Positions 1-8,861 of a stretch of DNA of 64,000 bases are shown here, one piece after another. The notes under the pieces are model-generated. The model was not told where the DNA came from, made no database searches, and was given only the letters and a program-made list of their open reading frames with translations. Positions within the stretch are counted from its first letter, which is position 1; the number at the start of each line of letters is the position of its first letter. The position numbers were made by a program, and so were the translations under genes. The DNA is from Thalassococcus sp. S3 (GTDB taxonomy: Bacteria; Pseudomonadota; Alphaproteobacteria; Rhodobacterales; Rhodobacteraceae). Location of the stretch: the NCBI RefSeq assembly GCF_004216475.1, contig NZ_CP022303.1:4206001-4270000 (forward strand), in the 5' to 3' direction.

Positions 1-942
1 GCGAAGGTCGAGGAATTGAAAGACGGCGCGCGCGCTGAATTGGCCAACCTCGATTCCATGGGTGGCGCAATCGGCGCGATCAAATACATGAAATCACGCC
101 TCGTGGACAGCAATGCAGACCGCCTGAACCGGATCGAAGCCGGTGAAACGACCGTCGTCGGCGTGAATAAGTTCACCACGGGCGAGCCTTCCCCGCTGCA
201 GACCGAAGATGGTGGCATCATGGTTGTCGATCCCGCTGTCGAGCAAGAGCAGATTGATCGCCTGAACGCCTGGCGCGCTGAGCGTGACGAGGACGCCGCC
301 CAAGCCGCTCTCTCCGCGCTGCGGGCCGCCGCAAAGTCGGGTGAGAACATCATGGAGCCGTCCATCGCCGCCGCCAAGGCGGGCGTGACCACCGGCGAAT
401 GGGCCGAGGAGATGCGCCGCGTCTTCGGCACCTATCGCGGCCCCACGGGTGTCTCTGCCTCCGTGTCGAACAAGACCGAGGGGCTTGACGATATCCGTGA
501 CGCGGTCAACGCAGTCAGCGACCGTCTGGGCCGCCGTCTGAAATTCCTTGTCGGCAAGCCGGGGCTCGACGGCCATTCCAACGGCGCCGAGCAAATTGCC
601 TTCCGCGCCCGCGATTGTGGCATGGACATCCGCTATGAGGGGATCCGGCTGACGCCCGAAGAAATCGTGTCCGCCGCGCTTGAGGACGAAGCTCATGTCG
701 TCGGCCTCTCGATCCTGTCAGGTAGTCATATTCCGCTGGTCGAAGATCTGATGAAGCGCATGAAAGAAGCAGGCCTTGGCCATATTCCCGTCATTGTCGG
801 TGGTATTATCCCGGATGAAGACGCAAAACGCCTCAAGGCGATGGGCATTGCGAAAGTCTATACGCCTAAAGATTTTGAACTCAATACAATCATGAGTGAT
901 ATCGTGACATTAGCTGATCCCGCTGCGATTGCCGCCGAATAG
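1..942 (+). CDS. ecm: Ethylmalonyl-CoA mutase, C-terminal part (5' truncated by window)
   Basis: The reading frame is open from base 1, so the gene begins upstream and only the last ~313 residues are seen. This portion carries the end of the mutase barrel, a linker and a C-terminal B12-binding domain with the base-off motif (GLDGHSNG, about bases 562-585), the SxL-type segment (GLSILSGSH) and the GG segment (VIVGGIIP) that cradle the cobalamin tail. The family interconverts ethylmalonyl-CoA and methylsuccinyl-CoA in the ethylmalonyl-CoA pathway for acetyl-CoA assimilation. Methylmalonyl-CoA mutase is the alternative; the IEAGETTVVGVNKF segment followed by this single-chain B12 domain reads more like the ethylmalonyl/MeaA branch. 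The branch call is inference, because the substrate-binding part lies outside the window. Confidence 0.85.
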   Translation, partial: AKVEELKDGARAELANLDSMGGAIGAIKYMKSRLVDSNADRLNRIEAGETTVVGVNKFTTGEPSPLQTEDGGIMVVDPAVEQEQIDRLNAWRAERDEDAAQAALSALRAAAKSGENIMEPSIAAAKAGVTTGEWAEEMRRVFGTYRGPTGVSASVSNKTEGLDDIRDAVNAVSDRLGRRLKFLVGKPGLDGHSNGAEQIAFRARDCGMDIRYEGIRLTPEEIVSAALEDEAHVVGLSILSGSHIPLVEDLMKRMKEAGLGHIPVIVGGIIPDEDAKRLKAMGIAKVYTPKDFELNTIMSDIVTLADPAAIAAE

Positions 943-1051
943 CGGAAATCAGCCGACTGACACAAAATAGGGCTATGACGCGCGGTTGCCCAGCTTGTGC
1001 GACCTTTTTTTGCTATGCCATAAGCACGAAAAGAAAAGAAGGAGAGCGTCA

Positions 1052-1384
1052 ATGTCACTTGATCTGGAGTCGATGTCCCGGAAAGAACTGGTAGATCTGC
1101 ATTCGCAAGTCGAAAAAGCGATAAAACAAGCTGAAATTCGTGATCTTCGCGACGCGCGCAAAGCGGCCGAAAAGGCAGCTGCAGAGTTCGGCTATTCCCT
1201 GGATGAAGTCACCGGAGGGGAAATGGCCGGTAAAGGGAAGCGGCGGACAAAAGCAAGTGCTTCAACAGCCAAATACCGCAATCCCGACAATGCAGAACAG
1301 ACATGGACCGGAAAAGGGCGTCAGCCACAATGGTTCAAGGACGCAATGAGCGCCGGAATTGATCCTGCCAAGCTCGAAGTCTGA
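1052..1384 (+). CDS. H-NS family nucleoid protein (HvrA-like)
   Basis: A 110-residue protein. Its N-terminal half is a charged, coiled-coil-forming helix rich in K, E, A and R (residues ~10-45), used for oligomerisation. A basic linker follows, then the H-NS C-terminal DNA-binding core (YRNPDNAEQTWTGKGRQPQWF). The ATG at 1052 is preceded by an AAGGAG ribosome site at about 1038-1043 and starts the family-length protein; a longer upstream frame is not needed. Related proteins in Rhodobacter (HvrA/Spb) bind AT-rich or curved DNA and modulate photosynthesis and nitrogen genes. A role as silencer of acquired DNA is inferred from the family. It stands alone between the mutase and deoD. Confidence 0.85.
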   Translation: MSLDLESMSRKELVDLHSQVEKAIKQAEIRDLRDARKAAEKAAAEFGYSLDEVTGGEMAGKGKRRTKASASTAKYRNPDNAEQTWTGKGRQPQWFKDAMSAGIDPAKLEV

Positions 1385-1402
1385 GACGGATAAAACAGCG
1401 GC

Positions 1403-2116
1403 ATGACAATTCATATCGGGGCCAGTCCCGGTGAAATAGCCGAGACAGTCCTTTTGCCCGGTGATCCCTATCGGGCGAAATGGGCTGCAGAAACATTTCT
1501 GGAAAATGTAAAGCTGGTGAACGAAGTGCGCGGCATGCTGGGCTTTACCGGCACTTGGCGTGGCAACCCGGTGACGATCCAGGGCAGCGGCATGGGCATG
1601 CCCTCCCTCAGCATCTACGTGAACGAGTTGATCAAGGATTATGGGGCTCAGACTCTGATCCGAATTGGCTCTTGCGGCGGAATGCAGGAAAGAGTTGACG
1701 TGCGGGACGTGATCATCGCGATGACAGCCAGTACGATCAGCACCCCGTCGCGGGGCATCTTTCGCGAATTGAACTATGCACCTTGTGCCGATTGGGAGCT
1801 ATTGCGCGCCGCTGTCTCAGCCGCCGAGGCGAAAGGCACCAAAACGCATGTCGGTGGCATCTACTCCGCCGATGTCTTTTACGATGAACGGCCCGACCTG
1901 AACGATCAGATGGTGCGACACGGCATTCTGGGCGTCGAAATGGAAGCTGCGGAGCTTTATACGCTGGCCGCACGTTTCGGGCGCCGCGCCCTTGCGGTTC
2001 TGACAGTATCCGATCACCTGCTGACCGGCGCCTCCCTGCCTTCGGATCAGAGAGAGCGGAGTTTCGGTGATATGGTCGAGATCGCGCTCGGCGCTGCCTT
2101 CGACACCAAGGGGTGA
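1403..2116 (+). CDS. deoD: Purine nucleoside phosphorylase, DeoD type
   Basis: A 237-residue protein of normal length for the hexameric bacterial DeoD family, which cleaves purine (deoxy)nucleosides with phosphate to base plus (deoxy)ribose-1-phosphate in the cytoplasm. Visible family signatures are the N-terminal [19 protein letters not shown] segment (phosphate and nucleoside contacts), RIGSCGG in the middle, the [13 protein letters not shown] ribose-binding stretch, and TVSDHLLTG containing the base-contacting Asp. It begins 19 bases after the H-NS stop. A GGCC...GGCC hairpin with a short T run follows its stop. No other nucleoside-salvage genes are next to it. Confidence 0.95.
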   Translation: MTIHIGASPGEIAETVLLPGDPYRAKWAAETFLENVKLVNEVRGMLGFTGTWRGNPVTIQGSGMGMPSLSIYVNELIKDYGAQTLIRIGSCGGMQERVDVRDVIIAMTASTISTPSRGIFRELNYAPCADWELLRAAVSAAEAKGTKTHVGGIYSADVFYDERPDLNDQMVRHGILGVEMEAAELYTLAARFGRRALAVLTVSDHLLTGASLPSDQRERSFGDMVEIALGAAFDTKG

Positions 2117-2122
2117 AGACCC

Positions 2123-2142
2123 GGCCTCCTTCCGGCCTTTTC
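2123..2142 (+). terminator. Possible weak terminator after deoD
   Basis: Directly after the deoD stop, GGCC at 2123-2126 can pair with GGCC at 2133-2136, and a TTTTCT run follows. The stem is short, so this is only a plausible intrinsic terminator between two convergent genes. Confidence 0.35.
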
Positions 2143-3021
2143 TCAGCGCGTTCCGTGTGTGCGATCATATCCGCTCACCACAGGCGATTTCATCCTCGCG
2201 AGGTGGTCCTCGCGTGGCCTGAAGACCTCGACCTGAAGGGGATGACATGCGGCAACGTCGCTTGAATGCGTCGCCGAACAATCGCCACCCGGACAGGCAC
2301 TCAGTGCGCCAAGCAGATCAATCTCAGCAAACATTTCCAGGTAATCCCCGGGTTTGACAGGGCTTGCCTTCATAAAGTATTGTCCGGTGTCACGCGTGAA
2401 CCCGGTGCACATGAAGACATTCAACACATCATGGACATGGAATTCGATCGACGCGGGATCCGTCCCCAGGTGTTCCGCCAGCGCACGGGACAGATTTGAG
2501 TGACAGCAATGATGGTACTGCCCTCCCGACAACAGGTGATGGGTGTAAGGATCGCAGCGGGTCCCGATCACATCGTGGACCGATCCGCCAAATTCGTCGA
2601 TCCCGTACCAACTCAACGTATCATCCGTGACCGTCGCAAGCGGGCGCAGGGCCGGGAAACCGGACCACAACCGATCACCAACGCTGACATGTGTTCCATG
2701 AAGCGCCCGCGTCTTTCCCGAATAAAAGCGTTCCGAAAGGTCATTCATGTTCCAGAGGTTCAGATCCCCGACCTGGGGTCCCTCCACCGATGTGATCCGG
2801 AAAAAGTGACCCGCTGGCACCGAAAAGCAGCGCGCCTCTCTCGGCGGGATTTGCGTTTGCGAAACCCGCTCCGCACCGTCTCGTATCTCTGCCAAAAGCT
2901 TCAAATCCGGTTGGGGCAGCGTTTCGACCGGATAGCAGATCACTGGTTCAACGGACCTGCGTGCCGCGGCATCGTCGGGGATCTGGGGCATTTTCCAAAA
3001 CTCCTCTTTCGGCATCGGCAA
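2143..3021 (-). CDS. DUF1989 / urea carboxylase-associated family protein
   Basis: A 292-residue soluble protein of the DUF1989 family, often found with urea carboxylase or aminomethyl-transfer genes; the biochemical role of this member is unknown. Family marks include IPPREARCFSVPAGHFFRI near the start, VGDLNLWN, and a Cys/His-rich core (HHLLSGGQYHHCCHSNL) that looks suited to metal binding, followed by DVLNVFMCTGF and a C-terminal ACPGGDCS motif. No urea carboxylase gene is adjacent: the gene is convergent with deoD and divergent from a small secreted protein. Any enzymatic role is unproven. Confidence 0.8.
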   Translation of the reverse strand: MPMPKEEFWKMPQIPDDAAARRSVEPVICYPVETLPQPDLKLLAEIRDGAERVSQTQIPPREARCFSVPAGHFFRITSVEGPQVGDLNLWNMNDLSERFYSGKTRALHGTHVSVGDRLWSGFPALRPLATVTDDTLSWYGIDEFGGSVHDVIGTRCDPYTHHLLSGGQYHHCCHSNLSRALAEHLGTDPASIEFHVHDVLNVFMCTGFTRDTGQYFMKASPVKPGDYLEMFAEIDLLGALSACPGGDCSATHSSDVAACHPLQVEVFRPREDHLARMKSPVVSGYDRTHGTR

Positions 3022-3110
3022 ATTGGCGGAGCCTCATCCGGAAGGCAAGCATAAGGCTTGACCGCCGTGAGAGGCTCCATAAGCTTGCTCTACGATCCAA
3101 AGGAAACGCG

Positions 3111-3551
3111 ATGCGGTGGCTGATCCTGACATTTTTTCTGCTCACGGCGCCTGCCTCTCAGGCGCAGCAGCAGGGATGGGGCGACCTGGACACGCTTTTG
3201 CTGCAGACGCTCTCCCCGACAGGAGATATGGTTTCATCCTTCTGGATGCCGGACCATCAAGACCCCGCCGCCGCACGGCACGCTCTTGCAATCATCTATT
3301 CTCACATTCCCGGCTCGGCAGGGAACGTTTCCATTCACAGCGGCCTTTTTGAGCGAACGTCATCCGGCTGGTCCCTGCGCCAGCAAGTAACAGGGCTTTT
3401 CGGTCAGAGCCCGAGCGACCCCAAACACCTACCGGATCGGATCGAGGTCACCACCGCCACCCTCGGCCCTAATGATCCACGATGCTGTCCGACGCAAAGC
3501 ACACGTTGGTGGATCGATCCCCGGACCGGGGCAGCGCACCCATCAAACTGA
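3111..3551 (+). CDS. Small secreted protein of unknown function
   Basis: A 146-residue protein that begins with a clear Sec signal peptide (MRWLILTFFLLTAPASQAQ, cleavage after AQA). The ATG at 3111 is preceded by AAAGGA and is chosen because it places the signal peptide at the N-terminus. The mature part ends with a CCPTQSTRWWIDP segment; the vicinal cysteine pair followed by a tryptophan pair recurs in small periplasmic proteins of this bacterial group. No known domain is recognised. Its last nine bases overlap the end of a minus-strand small gene. Confidence 0.65.
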   Translation: MRWLILTFFLLTAPASQAQQQGWGDLDTLLLQTLSPTGDMVSSFWMPDHQDPAAARHALAIIYSHIPGSAGNVSIHSGLFERTSSGWSLRQQVTGLFGQSPSDPKHLPDRIEVTTATLGPNDPRCCPTQSTRWWIDPRTGAAHPSN

Positions 3552-3734
3552 TCGGCCTGCGCAGCGATTTGGTTTCAAAGATCCGCTTTGCTCAGCCCCG
3601 CATGCTGCACAGCGCCACACTCCTTCCGCTCGCTGCTGCCGCCATCGGCAGGCACGCGTCACACCATTTTTTCGCCAACGCCAGGCGAAATAGACAAAAA
3701 CGCCGAAGGTCAGCAGTGTCAGAAGAAACGGCAT
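3543..3734 (-). CDS. Small membrane protein with a Cys-pair tail
   Basis: A 63-residue protein. Residues 1-18 form one hydrophobic membrane segment, followed by a strongly basic stretch (WRWRKNGVTRACRWR) and a CAACGAE pair resembling half of a zinc ribbon. The positive-inside pattern puts the C-terminus in the cytoplasm. It is convergent with the secreted-protein gene and overlaps its end by nine bases. Single-pass plus CxxC small proteins of this kind are common in Rhodobacteraceae, but no function is known. Its short length lowers confidence. Confidence 0.5.
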   Translation of the reverse strand: MPFLLTLLTFGVFVYFAWRWRKNGVTRACRWRQQRAEGVWRCAACGAEQSGSLKPNRCAGRSV

Positions 3735-3847
3735 GCAACACCCCCTTCTTCTTCTCGATAAAAATACGGAAACACCCCGCTATATGCCGGGACCTTCCAT
3801 CGCCCAGCTCGCGCTCCCCGCCCATGCCGGGCGGTCAAAGATGTCGC

Positions 3848-3865
3848 GCGCGGCCTTGGCCGCGC
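3848..3865 (-). terminator. GC-rich hairpin downstream of sdhB
   Basis: GCGCGGCC at 3848-3855 and GGCCGCGC at 3858-3865 form a perfect 8-bp stem about 20 bases after the sdhB stop. There is no strong T run behind it, so it may act with Rho or protect the mRNA 3' end. The rest of the gap (3735-3884) shows nothing else clear. Confidence 0.45.
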
Positions 3866-3884
3866 TCCGCTTGGTCACAGCCGG

Positions 3885-4664
3885 TCAGACCGTGCGCTCG
3901 ACCATCATCTTCTTGATCTCGGCAATCGCCTTGGCCGGGTTCAGCCCCTTTGGACAGGTCTTCGCGCAGTTCATGATCGTGTGGCACCGATAAAGCTTGA
4001 AAGGATCCTCCAGATCATCCAGCCGCTCTCCGGTCGCTTCGTCCCGGCTGTCGATAATCCAGCGATAGGCGTGCAGCAGAGCTGCCGGCCCCAGATACCG
4101 ATCCCCGTTCCACCAATACGAGGGACACGCCGTCGAGCATGACGCACACATCACGCATTCATAGAGCCCGTCGAGTTTCTTACGATCCTCGATCGACTGT
4201 CGCCATTCCTTCGCCGGTCGGTTTGTCTTGGTCTCAAGCCAGGGCATGATCGACGCGTGCTGCGCGTAGAAATGCGTCAGATCCGGGATCAGGTCCTTGA
4301 CCACCGGCATATGCGGCAGCGGATAGATCTTAACGTCGCCCTTGATCTCATCCATGCCGTAGATGCAGGCCAGCGTATTGATCCCGTCGATGTTCATCGC
4401 GCAGGATCCGCAAATCCCCTCGCGGCACGAACGACGGAAGGTCAGCGTCGGATCGATCTCGTTCTTGATCTTGATCAGCGCATCCAGAACCATCGGCCCG
4501 CAAGTGTCCATGTCCACCCAATAGGTGTCCACGCGGGGGTTCTCCCCGTCATCGGGGTTCCAGCGATAAATGCTGAATTTGCGCAAGTTGGTCGCGCCGT
4601 CCGGTTTGGGCCAGGTCTTGCCCGTCTTGATGCGCGAGTTTTTCGGGAGTGTCAGTTGAACCAT
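3885..4664 (-). CDS. sdhB: Succinate dehydrogenase iron-sulfur subunit
   Basis: A 259-residue subunit that carries electrons from the SdhA flavin to quinone in complex II at the inner face of the cytoplasmic membrane. All cluster ligands are visible: CREGICGSC...C for [2Fe-2S], [12 protein letters not shown] for the first C-terminal cluster, and [12 protein letters not shown] for the last. Length is normal and AAAGG precedes the ATG. The N-terminus ([21 protein letters not shown]) is duplicated in degenerate form at the start of the tiny ORF at 5538-5765. Unusually, sdhB is separated from sdhA by ~1.5 kb holding three other small genes on the same strand. Confidence 0.97.
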   Translation of the reverse strand: MVQLTLPKNSRIKTGKTWPKPDGATNLRKFSIYRWNPDDGENPRVDTYWVDMDTCGPMVLDALIKIKNEIDPTLTFRRSCREGICGSCAMNIDGINTLACIYGMDEIKGDVKIYPLPHMPVVKDLIPDLTHFYAQHASIMPWLETKTNRPAKEWRQSIEDRKKLDGLYECVMCASCSTACPSYWWNGDRYLGPAALLHAYRWIIDSRDEATGERLDDLEDPFKLYRCHTIMNCAKTCPKGLNPAKAIAEIKKMMVERTV

Positions 4665-4836
4665 GTCTCGATTTACCTTTCCCGTTCAAAGACGTTTGAT
4701 ATCTGCAGGGCGTGCCGTTTGGGTGCCCGCGAAATGTTGTGGGGTGTGTTCGCAAAGCATTCCGGGCCAGCCGCGTTGTCGTGGTATGCCGCGACGGCCC
4801 TAGGGTCGAAAAGCCATGCGGGATTTTGGCCATACG

Positions 4837-5541
4837 TCATGCCGACCACCTTGTGAAAAGAATGTCAAAGTGGCGGGGGCGCGCGTATTTGCCCGGCGCG
4901 TGCGACACGGCCAAAACATCGCGAAATTCAAGGCCCGCCTTTGCCAGAAGGTCGATCATCACGCTCGGCGCCGCCAGATTGGCAAAGCGCTCCGTTACCG
5001 ACATCTCAAGGATCACGAAAACACATCTCTTCAAGGTCTCGGGGCCGCCATTGAGTATATTCAGCTCATAACCTTCCGTATCAATCTTCAGGCCAACCGA
5101 TCCGGGGTACTCCTTCGCGATGTCGTCAAGACGCACCACATCGACATCCCTGCGCTCCACCGATGTGAACGTGTCTTTCAGGTGGTCTTTCCGCTCCATC
5201 AGGCTGGCCATCGCACCGCCCTTGCCCGGTTCCGTCGTCGGTATCTCCAACACAGCACGTTCGTTGCCGGCACCCAGCGCGGTCGCGTGAAAATCGAAAT
5301 CCTTGAGCAGTCCGGACCCGCGAACGGCCTCTTCCGCTTCGGGTTTTGGATCGACCAGAACAAACTTCGTATCCGGGAATGTTTTGTAGAGAAACGGGGT
5401 CCCCTGATGGACCCCAACATCGAACACGACATCCGGGCGGAAGTCATAGCCCTTCAAATAGCCCGCGCTTGCCTTGTCGGCCCGGACAAGAAAGCCCTCT
5501 TCGCGCAAGGCGCGGCGAAGTTTGGGCACGTCCACGATCAA
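4837..5541 (-). CDS. FkbM family SAM-dependent methyltransferase
   Basis: A 234-residue protein with the FkbM methyltransferase fold. The SAM-binding loop is DVVFDVGVHQGTPF (residues ~36-49), followed by an acidic residue after strand 2 (VLVDPKPE) and, later, LKIDTEGYELNIL, the hallmark of the family. These enzymes usually O-methylate sugars, polyketides or other small molecules. The start codon overlaps the stop of the chimeric SdhB/SdhA ORF by four bases, suggesting translational coupling. The following gap to sdhB (4665-4836) has no other gene. Its presence inside the sdh operon does not fit any known complex II assembly step; the substrate is unknown. Confidence 0.85.
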   Translation of the reverse strand: MIVDVPKLRRALREEGFLVRADKASAGYLKGYDFRPDVVFDVGVHQGTPFLYKTFPDTKFVLVDPKPEAEEAVRGSGLLKDFDFHATALGAGNERAVLEIPTTEPGKGGAMASLMERKDHLKDTFTSVERRDVDVVRLDDIAKEYPGSVGLKIDTEGYELNILNGGPETLKRCVFVILEMSVTERFANLAAPSVMIDLLAKAGLEFRDVLAVSHAPGKYARPRHFDILFTRWSA

Positions 5542-5765
5542 TACTCGCGCACTTCCGGCGCAACATTCTTCAGGTCGACGCCGTGATCATGGCTGGTCAG
5601 CCGGTTCGGATGCACGCTGAAATAGCTGTTCATGCGCCGGCTCCCCGCATTGTCGGAGCCCTCGGGATCGGTGCTGAACATGCGCTGGTGTACCGCACCG
5701 TAAGGCTTGGGCCACGTCTTGCTCGTATTGATCGGCGACGTTTCGGTCAGAACCAGTTGAGCCAT
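5538..5765 (-). CDS. Chimeric mini-ORF: SdhB-like N-terminus joined to SdhA-like C-terminus
   Basis: A 75-residue ORF. Residues 1-31 align with SdhB residues 1-31 of this same operon (about 18 identities by eye, including KTWPKP), and the last 28 residues align with the extreme C-terminus of SdhA (about 16 identities with one gap, including LTSH and DLK...AP). No Fe-S ligands or flavin site remain, so it cannot be a working subunit. Tandem duplication of sdhA-sdhB followed by a deletion from early sdhB to late sdhA would give exactly this order and orientation. It has a clear ribosome site (AAGGAGG) and is coupled to the FkbM gene, so it may still be translated. Relic versus selected small protein cannot be decided here. 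Confidence 0.7.
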   Translation of the reverse strand: MAQLVLTETSPINTSKTWPKPYGAVHQRMFSTDPEGSDNAGSRRMNSYFSVHPNRLTSHDHGVDLKNVAPEVREY

Positions 5766-5777
5766 GTCACATCCTCC

Positions 5778-6146
5778 TTACGAGAGAGCCCGGGCGATCC
5801 CGGCCTCTGCGGTGCAGGTCAGAGTATCGGGCCGCCGCACGATGTCGGTCACCAGGCCCACCGTCTCCCCATCAACCCCGGCCACCGCATCCTGGGCCAG
5901 ACTGTTGATTTCCAGGGCCGAGGCATTGTCGATCACGCAATCGGTAAACGGGATCAGGTTGGCGGAGGTTGCCGCGTCGAACCGGGTGAAGAGGACCTCA
6001 TTCACCGTCTTCTTCGCCGCCTCCCGGGCCACCTCATTGGCCGTCTCGTTCACGACATTGCACGCGACCAGCGCCATGCAGCCCATCCCGATCGTGAGCG
6101 CGGCGCGCGAGCCCCGGCAGACGGATATGAGGTGCAGACGCGTCAC
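5778..6146 (-). CDS. Small putative lipoprotein encoded between sdhA and sdhB
   Basis: A 122-residue protein with an N-terminal hydrophobic stretch ending in a lipobox-like LVAC (cysteine at about residue 29), predicting a lipoprotein anchored after signal peptidase II cleavage. The mature part is helix-prone (NETANEVAREAAKKTVNEV) and contains two further cysteines that could form a disulfide. It starts 4 bases after the sdhA stop, so it is surely co-transcribed. No domain is recognised. A role in complex II assembly is only suggested by position. Confidence 0.7.
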   Translation of the reverse strand: MTRLHLISVCRGSRAALTIGMGCMALVACNVVNETANEVAREAAKKTVNEVLFTRFDAATSANLIPFTDCVIDNASALEINSLAQDAVAGVDGETVGLVTDIVRRPDTLTCTAEAGIARALS

Positions 6147-6150
6147 GCCG

Positions 6151-7956
6151 TCAGTAAACCCGCGCTTTCGGCGCGATTTTCTTCAGGTCGATGCCGCCAT
6201 CATTGTGGCTGGTGAGCGGGTTGAGATGCACGCCGCGATAGCCAAGGCTCGCCTGATTGCCTTTGAACCAGACCAGGCTGTGCTTGCGCCAGGTCTCATC
6301 ATCGCGGTCGGGGTAGTCCTCATGCGCATGCGCGCCCCGGCTCTCCTTCCGCGCGGCGGCCGCGGTGATCGTGGCCACGGCGTTGGGCATCAGGTTGGTC
6401 AGCTCCAGCGTCTCCATCAGGTCTGAATTCCAGACCATGGAGGTGTCCGTCACTTTCACATCCGACAGCTTCTCGGCCACGCCTTCCATCTTCTCCTGAC
6501 CCTCGGCCAGCGTTTTGTCGGTCCGGAAGACCGCAGCGTCCTGCTGCATCGTCTTCTGCATCTCCAACCGCAGTTCCGCCGTGGGCACGTGCCCTTTGGC
6601 ATAGCGCAGCCCGTCAAAGCGGCTGAGCGCGGCTTCGACCGACCGCCGGTTCGGCGTCGGCACGGCTGTCTTCGGATCGACAACCTGACCCGCGCGGATC
6701 GCCGCGGCCCGGCCAAAGACGACGAGGTCGATCAGCGAGTTTGAGCCCAGCCGGTTCGCCCCATGCACCGAAGCGCAGCCTGCCTCACCCACAGCCATCA
6801 GGCCCGGTGCGACGTGATCGGGGTTATCCTTGGTCGGCGCCAGAACCTCGCCCCAATAGTTGGTGGGAATGCCGCCCATATTGTAATGCACAGTCGGCAG
6901 AACCGGGATCGGCTCTTTCGTGACATCGACACCTGCGAAGATCCGTGCGCTTTCCGAAATACCCGGCAAACGTTCAGCCAGCGTTTCGGGGGGCAGGTGG
7001 TTGAGGTGGAGGTGAATGTGATCACCGTCCTTGCCCACACCGCGCCCTTCGCGGATCTCCATCGTCATGCAGCGTGACACCACATCGCGAGAGGCGAGGT
7101 CCTTGTAGGTCGGCGCATAGCGCTCCATGAACCGCTCACCTTCGGAGTTGGTGAGGTAGCCGCCCTCGCCGCGTGCACCTTCGGTGATCAGGCAGCCGGC
7201 GCCATAGATACCTGTCGGGTGGAACTGCACGAATTCCATATCTTGCAGCGGCAGACCTGCGCGGGCCGTCATGCCGCCGCCGTCGCCCGTGCAAGTATGG
7301 GCGGAGGTCGCACTGAAATAGGCGCGGCCATAACCGCCCGTGGCCAGCACCACCATCTTGGCCGCGAAAAGGTGCAGTGTGCCGTCATCCAGCTTCCAGC
7401 AGAGAACGCCCTGGCAGACCCCGTCATCGTCCATGATCAGGTCGATGGCGAAATACTCGATGTAGAATTCCGCGTTGTTCTTCAGACTTTGCCCGTAAAG
7501 CGTATGCAGGATCGCGTGGCCCGTGCGGTCGGCGGCCGCACAGGTGCGCTGCACTGGGGGGCCTTCGCCGAATTCCGTGGTATGCCCGCCAAAAGGCCGC
7601 TGATAGATCTTGCCCTCTTCGGTACGCGAGAAGGGCACACCGTAGTGCTCCAGCTCGTAGACCGCCTTGGGCGCCTCGCGAGCGAGGTATTCCATCGCAT
7701 CCGTATCGCCCAGCCAGTCCGACCCCTTCACGGTGTCGTACATATGCCACTGCCAGCTGTCCGGGCCCATATTGCCAAGGCTCGCCGCGATGCCGCCCTG
7801 GGCCGCCACCGTGTGCGACCGGGTGGGGAACACCTTGGTTACACAGGCCGTCCGCAGGCCCTGTTCCGCCATGCCGAGTGTGGCGCGCAACCCCGCGCCG
7901 CCAGCGCCCACGACCACGACGTCATATTCATGCGTCTCGTAATCATATGCAGCCAT
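6151..7956 (-). CDS. sdhA: Succinate dehydrogenase flavoprotein subunit
   Basis: A 601-residue catalytic subunit oxidising succinate to fumarate. The FAD-binding [12 protein letters not shown] motif lies at residues ~14-25, and the covalent FAD attachment His48 sits in SHTVAAQGG. The active-site loops [21 protein letters not shown] and the C-terminal RSRG-type region ([16 protein letters not shown]) are intact. Length is normal. The start lies 22 bases after the sdhD stop. Its final ~28 residues are the segment echoed in the chimeric ORF at 5538-5765. Confidence 0.98.
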   Translation of the reverse strand: MAAYDYETHEYDVVVVGAGGAGLRATLGMAEQGLRTACVTKVFPTRSHTVAAQGGIAASLGNMGPDSWQWHMYDTVKGSDWLGDTDAMEYLAREAPKAVYELEHYGVPFSRTEEGKIYQRPFGGHTTEFGEGPPVQRTCAAADRTGHAILHTLYGQSLKNNAEFYIEYFAIDLIMDDDGVCQGVLCWKLDDGTLHLFAAKMVVLATGGYGRAYFSATSAHTCTGDGGGMTARAGLPLQDMEFVQFHPTGIYGAGCLITEGARGEGGYLTNSEGERFMERYAPTYKDLASRDVVSRCMTMEIREGRGVGKDGDHIHLHLNHLPPETLAERLPGISESARIFAGVDVTKEPIPVLPTVHYNMGGIPTNYWGEVLAPTKDNPDHVAPGLMAVGEAGCASVHGANRLGSNSLIDLVVFGRAAAIRAGQVVDPKTAVPTPNRRSVEAALSRFDGLRYAKGHVPTAELRLEMQKTMQQDAAVFRTDKTLAEGQEKMEGVAEKLSDVKVTDTSMVWNSDLMETLELTNLMPNAVATITAAAARKESRGAHAHEDYPDRDDETWRKHSLVWFKGNQASLGYRGVHLNPLTSHNDGGIDLKKIAPKARVY

Positions 7957-7978
7957 ATCTTCTTCTCCCTTTGCGGAG

Positions 7979-8350
7979 TTACAATGCCAGCCGCGCGATG
8001 GCGAAAAGGCCGGTCGCGGCGGCGGCGTAGCTGAGGCAGACCATCAGGATGATCAGCACTTTTTGGTTCAGACCATGGACATAGTCCTCGATCAGGACCT
8101 GAACACCGTCCTTGAAATGCATGAACGCGACAACGATGGTCAGCGCGGCCACGATCGCCGGGAAGGGGCGCGCGAAGTAGTCTGTCACCGTCGCGTAATC
8201 CTGGCCCAGCATCGGACCAAAGGTCAGCAGGAAGGCCGGGATCAGGAACAACAGAGCGACCGAACTTACCTTCATCGCCCAGAAGTGGGCCGTGCCGGTT
8301 TTGGCCGATCCCATACCCTCCGCGCGTTTGCGGTCTGTGAGATAACGCAT
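7979..8350 (-). CDS. sdhD: Succinate dehydrogenase membrane anchor subunit
   Basis: A 123-residue protein with three membrane helices (about residues 27-48, 64-82, 95-120). The segment [13 protein letters not shown] carries the His expected as a heme b ligand and the family's Asp/Tyr quinone-pocket residues. With SdhC it anchors SdhAB and binds ubiquinone. The start is 11 bases after the sdhC stop and the order sdhC-sdhD-sdhA is canonical. Confidence 0.94.
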   Translation of the reverse strand: MRYLTDRKRAEGMGSAKTGTAHFWAMKVSSVALLFLIPAFLLTFGPMLGQDYATVTDYFARPFPAIVAALTIVVAFMHFKDGVQVLIEDYVHGLNQKVLIILMVCLSYAAAATGLFAIARLAL

Positions 8351-8361
8351 CTTCGGCCTCC

Positions 8362-8745
8362 TTATATCACAAGCGCCGTCAGGATGGTCAGCACGACCGA
8401 ACCGCCGATGACCGCCCAGCCCAGCTTTTCCGCCGTTTCCAGCTCAAGCCCGATGGCGTTGTCCCAGATCAGATGACGAATGCCCGCCAGCGTGTGATAC
8501 CAAAGCCCCCAGAGAGACAGGAACATCACCAGATCGCCGAACCAGCTGGTGATCACGCCATTCGCGACGGCGAAATGCGCCTCGGATGTCGAAGCGGCCA
8601 TGAACCACCAAACAATCAAAAGAGCAGCGATCAGAATCGCGTTGCCGGTGATCCGGGTCAGGATTGACGTCATGGATGTCAGCTGTGGCCGGTAGATCGT
8701 CAGATGCGGCGAGAGCGGGCGATTGCCCCTGTTTACATCAGCCAT
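8362..8745 (-). CDS. sdhC: Succinate dehydrogenase cytochrome b556 subunit
   Basis: A 127-residue protein. The N-terminal family signature RPLSPHLTIYRPQLTSMTSILTRITG is followed by three transmembrane helices, and the heme-ligand His lies in WYHTLAGIRHLIWD. The start at 8745 is chosen because it gives the family length (MADVNRG...) with AAAGGAA upstream; a frame extended to 8859 would add 38 unrelated residues. It is the first gene of the sdh operon, and its upstream region carries a strong inverted repeat at 8862-8890. Confidence 0.95.
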   Translation of the reverse strand: MADVNRGNRPLSPHLTIYRPQLTSMTSILTRITGNAILIAALLIVWWFMAASTSEAHFAVANGVITSWFGDLVMFLSLWGLWYHTLAGIRHLIWDNAIGLELETAEKLGWAVIGGSVVLTILTALVI

Positions 8746-8861
8746 ATACGTTCCTTTCGCGGTGCGCTGCGCAAGGTGTACTCCTTTTTCAGCGTCTGTC
8801 ACGCGCTGCAGCGCGGAAAAGGCGCGGTTTTTTGGCGCGCCCCAGCAATTTTTGGCCATTT

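Noticed and set aside
7219..8034. Open frame of ~271 codons on plus, antisense to sdhA
   Set aside because: Shadow of the sdhA gene with no domain features.
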